Position numbers and translations under genes: made by a program
The notes under the pieces: model-generated
What the model saw: only the letters and a program-made list of their open reading frames with translations
Databases searched by the model: none
Told to the model about the DNA's origin: nothing
DNA from: an uncultured Clostridia bacterium
GTDB taxonomy: Bacteria; Bacillota; Clostridia; Oscillospirales; Oscillospiraceae
Length of the DNA: 64,000 nucleotides
Assembly (NCBI GenBank): GCA_945948185.1
Contig: CAMFAL010000002.1
Location: 1-64,000 of the forward strand
Direction: 5' to 3'
Shown here: one piece after another, positions 60,443 through 64,000 of the stretch
Layout of the letters: every line of letters begins with the position of its first letter
Numbering within the stretch: position 1 is the stretch's first letter

Positions 60443-60913
60443 TCACTGGTCCCTCTCCCGGTCCAGATGCTTACCCTCCAGGTCGATGCCCAGGATGCTG
60501 TTGCGGAAGCCCTTCTGCAAAACTTCCGCCGTGGTGATCTGGTAGCTGTCCTTGGGCCAGCGCTCTGCCCAGCCCTGGCGGAGCATCCCCGCCAGCCGTC
60601 CGCACAGGAGGTCCGGCTGGTCCAGCAGCATAGGCGAGAGGAAGCTGACGATGACCTGCTTCTCCTCCACCCGGACAGCGCCGCGGTTCCAGAAAGCCCG
60701 GCGCTTCCAGGCCGCCTCCAGGGCGTCCAGAATGTCGTTTGCCAGAGCCTCCAGGGCTGTCAGGTCCCCCTCTGTCTCCGCCACCGCCCGGGCGTAAAGC
60801 GGACCGAAGCGCTCCTCATACTCCCGCAGGGCCTTGGCGTATTCGTTCCGCCGGAACCGGGGCAGCCAGTCCTTGGCCTCCCAGACGGCGGCGCACAGGT
60901 CATCAATCCTCAT
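60443..60913 (-). CDS. Hypothetical helical protein
   Basis: The 156-residue soluble protein is mostly charged helix (MRIDDLCAAVWEAKDWLPRF, then RRNEYAKALREYEERFG). No domain was recognised. The start at 60913 follows GGAGAGGAGAGCC and overlaps the end of the upstream membrane gene by 11 nt, so the two are probably coupled. The longer track ORF adds 29 residues without support. Confidence 0.6.
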   Translation of the reverse strand: MRIDDLCAAVWEAKDWLPRFRRNEYAKALREYEERFGPLYARAVAETEGDLTALEALANDILDALEAAWKRRAFWNRGAVRVEEKQVIVSFLSPMLLDQPDLLCGRLAGMLRQGWAERWPKDSYQITTAEVLQKGFRNSILGIDLEGKHLDRERDQ

Positions 60914-61187
60914 GGCTCTCCTCTCCAACCTCCGCATCCGGCTCCTCGTCGGACCAGGTGCTGGGGTCATCCTTGTGTTTCGCACCGTATTGATAGGCAC
61001 TCCACTCCCGCCACAGCAGCCATCCGCCGATGACGGCGAATACCACGCCGCCTCCGATGCCGACGGCCGGAGAGTCCGAGGTCCCCCGGATCACGTTGAA
61101 AAACAACTGGGCCGCCAGGTACAGCAGGTAGCCTCCCGCCAGCACCCAGACGTAATTGACCTTGCCGGTCTTCTTGTTGCTGCCCAT
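60903..61187 (-). CDS. Small membrane protein of unknown function
   Basis: The 94-residue protein has two membrane segments (VNYVWVLAGGYLLYLAAQLFF and GIGGGVVFAVIGGWLLW) and an acidic C-terminal tail. It is coupled by overlap to the hypothetical gene downstream and divergent from the RluA gene. No family was recognised. Confidence 0.6.
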   Translation of the reverse strand: MGSNKKTGKVNYVWVLAGGYLLYLAAQLFFNVIRGTSDSPAVGIGGGVVFAVIGGWLLWREWSAYQYGAKHKDDPSTWSDEEPDAEVGEESHED

Positions 61188-61227
61188 AAAAAGCGTCTCC
61201 TTACCAACTCAAAATATTCCCCCGCCC

Positions 61228-61256
61228 TTTACAAGTGGGCGGCAAACGGGTATGAT
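61228..61256 (+). promoter_or_regulatory. Promoter of the RluA-type gene
   Basis: TTTACA (61228-61233), 17-nt spacer, TATGAT (61251-61256), 36 nt before the ATG at 61293. Confidence 0.7.
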
Positions 61257-61292
61257 AATGCCAAACTCGGAACTTGTCACAGGAGGGTCATC

Positions 61293-62264
61293 ATGCGAGA
61301 ATTCACCATCGGGAAAAACGACGCCGGGCAGCGGCTGGACCGCTTTGTGTCCAAGAACCTGCCCCTGCTCCCTCCCGCCCTGCTGCAGAAATACATCCGC
61401 CTCAAGCGTATCAAGGTCAACGGAAAGGGCTCCAAGCGGGATGCCCGCCTCAATGCCGGCGATATTTTACAATTATATATCAACGACGAGTTCTTTGACA
61501 AGCCCAATGAGGAAAATCTCTTTCTCACCGTGTTCAAGCCCCAGTTGACTATCGTCTACGAGGACGAAAACCTGCTTTTGGTGGACAAGCGCCCCGGCCT
61601 GGTGGTCCACGCCGACGAGACGGAGAAGGTCAACACCCTCATCAACCATATCCAGGCCTATCTCTATCAAAAGAAGGAATGGAACCCCAAGTGGGAGAAT
61701 GCTTTCACCCCGGCTCTGTGCAACCGCATTGACCGGAACACCGGAGGCATCGTCATTGCCGCCAAGAACGCCGAGACTCTGCGGATCATCAACGAGAAGA
61801 TTCGGGACCACGAGCTGGAAAAGAGCTACCTCTGCGTCACCGTGGGCCATCCCCGGCCCGCGGAGGGAAAGATCGAGGGCTTTTTGCTGAAGGACGAGGC
61901 CAAAAAGCTGGTGTCCTTCTATCACCGTCCCGTCCCTGGCGGCAAGACCGCCGTTACCCTCTATAAATCCCTGGAAAACCGGGGAGAATTATCTCTGGTG
62001 GAATGCCGCCTGCTGACCGGCCGGACCCATCAGATCCGTGTCTCCATGGCGGAAATCGGCTGTCCCCTGCTGGGGGACGGCAAGTACGGCCGGGGCGACG
62101 TGAACAAGCGGTATCACGAGACCCGCCAGGCCCTCTATTCCTACAAGCTGCACTTCGATTTTTCCACCGACGCGGGGATGCTGAACTACCTGCGGGGCAA
62201 GACTTTCACCGTGGAGGACGTTCCCTTCCGGGAGAAATATTTTTCCCATGAGAAAAAAGGGTAA
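61293..62264 (+). CDS. RluA-family pseudouridine synthase
   Basis: The 323-residue enzyme has an N-terminal S4 domain (GQRLDRFVSKNLP, then LLQKYIRLKRIKVNG) and a catalytic domain with the active-site Asp in LCNRIDRNTGGIVIAAK, and the late LLTGRTHQIRVSMAEIGCPLLGDGKYG. It isomerises uridines in rRNA or tRNA; the exact target is not clear from sequence. ATG at 61293 follows AGGAGGGTCATC, giving a normal length; the track ORF begins 153 codons too early. Confidence 0.9.
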   Translation: MREFTIGKNDAGQRLDRFVSKNLPLLPPALLQKYIRLKRIKVNGKGSKRDARLNAGDILQLYINDEFFDKPNEENLFLTVFKPQLTIVYEDENLLLVDKRPGLVVHADETEKVNTLINHIQAYLYQKKEWNPKWENAFTPALCNRIDRNTGGIVIAAKNAETLRIINEKIRDHELEKSYLCVTVGHPRPAEGKIEGFLLKDEAKKLVSFYHRPVPGGKTAVTLYKSLENRGELSLVECRLLTGRTHQIRVSMAEIGCPLLGDGKYGRGDVNKRYHETRQALYSYKLHFDFSTDAGMLNYLRGKTFTVEDVPFREKYFSHEKKG

Positions 62265-62269
62265 TTCCC

Positions 62270-62298
62270 TTGACATTTGGGGGTACTTCCTATATAGT
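62270..62298 (+). promoter_or_regulatory. Promoter of the polyamine transport operon
   Basis: TTGACA (62270-62275), 17-nt spacer, TATAGT (62293-62298), about 97 nt before potA. A second TTGACA at 62334-62339 has only a weak -10. Confidence 0.7.
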
Positions 62299-62394
62299 TC
62301 AAATTGCTGAATTTCGACGAAAAAGGTCCCCCCTTGACAGAGAAAAGAGGCGCATCGTTTTTACAGAAAATACACAGGAAATGGGGGAGGATAC

Positions 62395-63579
62395 ATGTCC
62401 AAAGAGTTGATTCGCCTGCGGGATGTCTGCATGGCCTTCGACGACGAGCTGGTTCTCGATCACTTAAATCTGTATTTTAATGACAAAGAATTCCTCACAC
62501 TGCTAGGGCCCAGTGGGTGCGGCAAGACCACCACACTGCGGATTATCGGCGGCTTCGTGACACCTACGTCCGGAGACGTCCTCTTTGACGGTGTGAGGAT
62601 TAATGACGTTCCGCCCTATCAGCGGCAGATCAATACCGTTTTTCAGAAATACGCCCTGTTTCCGCACCTGAACGTCTATGAAAATATTGCGTTCGGCCTG
62701 CGGATGCAGCGGCGGCCGGACCCCAATGACCCCACCGGAAAGCGGAAGGTAAAAATTCCCGAGGAGGAGATCGACCAGCGGGTCATGGAAATGCTGGAGG
62801 TCATCAGCCTCAAGGGCTTTGAGCACCGCAAGCCCGACGCCCTCTCCGGCGGCCAGCAGCAGCGTGTGGCCATTGCCCGCGCTCTGGTCAACAAGCCCAA
62901 GGTCCTGCTGCTGGACGAGCCTCTGGCGGCCCTGGACCTGAAGCTGCGGAAGGATATGCAGATCGAGCTGAAGCGCATCCAGCAGCAGGTGGGCATCACC
63001 TTTATCTACGTGACCCACGATCAGGAAGAGGCGCTCACCATGTCCGACACCATCGTGGTCATGGACAAGGGCACCATCCAGCAGATCGGCACCCCCGAGG
63101 ACATCTACAACGAGCCCAAGAACGCCTTCGTGGCGGACTTCATCGGCGAGTCCAACATCATCGACGGCGTCATGCTCCAGGACAATCTGGTGCAGATGTA
63201 CGGCAAGAAGTTCCCCTGCCTGGACGGCGGCTTTGCCGAAAACGAGCCGGTGGATGTGGTTATCCGGCCTGAGGACATCGACATTGTCCCCGTGGAGCAG
63301 GGCCAGCTGACCGGTGTCGTCACCAGCGTCACCTTCAAGGGAATGCAGTATGACATCATCGTGGACTTCAAGGGCTTCAAATGGCTCATTCAGACCACAG
63401 ACCATTGCCCCGAGGGCTCCCGCATCGGCATCAAGATCGACCCCGACGGCATCCATGTCATGAAAAAGAGTCAGTACTCCGGAATGTTCGGCGACTACTC
63501 CTCCTTCTCCGAGGAATATGACGAACTGGACGACGCCAGCCTGGAGCTGGACGAGGAGGAGAGCGGGGATGAGGAATAA
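62395..63579 (+). CDS. potA: Spermidine/putrescine ABC transporter ATP-binding protein PotA
   Basis: The 394-residue ATPase has Walker [20 protein letters not shown] (about 37-55), the Q-loop, signature [16 protein letters not shown], Walker [12 protein letters not shown] and H-loop [13 protein letters not shown], followed by a TOBE domain (about 280-360). The last 30 residues form a very acidic tail ([22 protein letters not shown]) beyond the usual end. The gene overlaps the next one by 11 nt. Polyamine specificity is inferred from sequence character and the PotB neighbour. Confidence 0.92.
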   Translation: MSKELIRLRDVCMAFDDELVLDHLNLYFNDKEFLTLLGPSGCGKTTTLRIIGGFVTPTSGDVLFDGVRINDVPPYQRQINTVFQKYALFPHLNVYENIAFGLRMQRRPDPNDPTGKRKVKIPEEEIDQRVMEMLEVISLKGFEHRKPDALSGGQQQRVAIARALVNKPKVLLLDEPLAALDLKLRKDMQIELKRIQQQVGITFIYVTHDQEEALTMSDTIVVMDKGTIQQIGTPEDIYNEPKNAFVADFIGESNIIDGVMLQDNLVQMYGKKFPCLDGGFAENEPVDVVIRPEDIDIVPVEQGQLTGVVTSVTFKGMQYDIIVDFKGFKWLIQTTDHCPEGSRIGIKIDPDGIHVMKKSQYSGMFGDYSSFSEEYDELDDASLELDEEESGDEE

Positions 63580-64000
63580 GCTGCCCTTGCTGTCCATCCC
63601 CTATGTGGTCTGGATGGCGCTGTTCGTGGTGGCCCCCATCATCATGGTGGTCATTTACGCCTTCTCCTCCGCCGCCGGCGGCTTCACCCTGGCCAACTTC
63701 GCCCGCATGGGCACCTACACCGTGGTGTTCACCCGGTCCTTCAAGCTGGCCCTGATCGCCACGGCCATCTGCCTGCTGGTCGGCTATCCCGTGTCCTACA
63801 TGATGAGCAAGGAGGGTCCCCGGTTCCAGCGCATCGCTATGGTGCTCATCATGCTGCCCATGTGGATGAACTTCCTGCTGCGGACCTACTCCTGGATGGC
63901 CATTCTGGAGAACAACGGCCTGCTGAACCAGCTGTTCCAGAAGATCGGCCTCATCTCCCTTTACAACAACATCTTCGGCACGGACCTCACCTTTTTTCGC
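63569..64000 (+). CDS. potB: Spermidine/putrescine ABC transporter permease PotB, cut by window end
   Basis: This was read directly from sequence because the track does not list it. The frame from ATG 63569 is open to the window edge (144 codons). It encodes [32 protein letters not shown], then a second helix ([20 protein letters not shown]) and [21 protein letters not shown], the typical start of PotB-type permeases. The C-terminal part lies beyond base 64000. It overlaps potA by 11 nt; potC and potD would be expected next. Confidence 0.9.
   Translation, partial: MRNKLPLLSIPYVVWMALFVVAPIIMVVIYAFSSAAGGFTLANFARMGTYTVVFTRSFKLALIATAICLLVGYPVSYMMSKEGPRFQRIAMVLIMLPMWMNFLLRTYSWMAILENNGLLNQLFQKIGLISLYNNIFGTDLTFFR

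Overview
The window looks like chromosomal core sequence from a GC-rich, endospore-forming Clostridia bacterium. Gene content and order (spoIIIAA-AH, sigH, spoIIM, a SpoIID protein, Asp23-nusB, rapZ-yvcK-whiA, hprK) suggest an Oscillospiraceae-type gut anaerobe such as the Flavonifractor/Lawsonibacter group. That placement is inference from gene content, not from a marker search. No rRNA, tRNA, CRISPR array, prophage or transposase gene was seen. Most genes lie on the minus strand in long, tightly packed operons.

Layout. 0-5 kb: zinc-ribbon protein and SigH, the ruvC-ruvA-ruvB operon, then a threonine ammonia-lyase. 5-9 kb: an ECF sigma factor with a DUF4179 partner, then spoIIM-xerD. 9-15 kb: the yajC-tgt-queA-SpoIID series, interrupted by a cation efflux gene that has its own NiCo-type riboswitch. 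15-18 kb: asd and dapA (lysine/diaminopimelate) on the plus strand. 18-20 kb: two paralogous secreted proteins. 20-24 kb: an ABC-F protein and tyrS, the latter behind a tyrosine T-box. 23.7-34.9 kb: the isoprenoid/DNA-repair cluster asp23-nusB-xseA-xseB-ispA, an OLE RNA locus, then oapA-dxs-tlyA-nadK-argR-recN. 35-39.6 kb: the complete spoIIIA operon. 39.8-45 kb: D-lactate dehydrogenase with a divergent LysR regulator, a Cys-rich protein, DUF3048 and DUF4364 proteins. 45-55 kb: dnaE, whiA-yvcK-rapZ-murB, a ROK glucokinase and hprK. 55-61 kb: rpmB, gpsA-plsY-der, yceD-rpmF. 61-64 kb: an RluA-type pseudouridine synthase and the start of a polyamine ABC transporter (potA, truncated potB).

The most notable content is non-coding. 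(1) A roughly 640-nt gene-free stretch with its own promoter lies between ispA and oapA-dxs, the signature context of the large OLE (ornate large extremophilic) RNA; the adjacent membrane protein matches OapA, its partner. (2) A roughly 155-nt repeat occurs twice (12.0 and 23.2 kb), each time between the terminator of a regulated leader (NiCo riboswitch, T-box) and the downstream gene. Paired changes keep its hairpins intact, so it is probably a structured RNA or a hairpin-rich mobile element. (3) A 131-bp palindromic element upstream of spoIIIAA shares 54 identical bases with the first bases of the window, in inverted orientation. (4) A second unexplained, hairpin-rich gap of about 620 nt separates nusB from xseA and ends in a strong terminator.

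Functionally the window joins DNA repair and recombination (RuvABC, RecN, Xse, XerD), tRNA modification (Tgt, QueA), isoprenoid precursor supply (Dxs, IspA), envelope synthesis (DapA, Asd, MurB, PlsY, GpsA, RapZ) and sporulation (SigH, SpoIIM, SpoIIIA).
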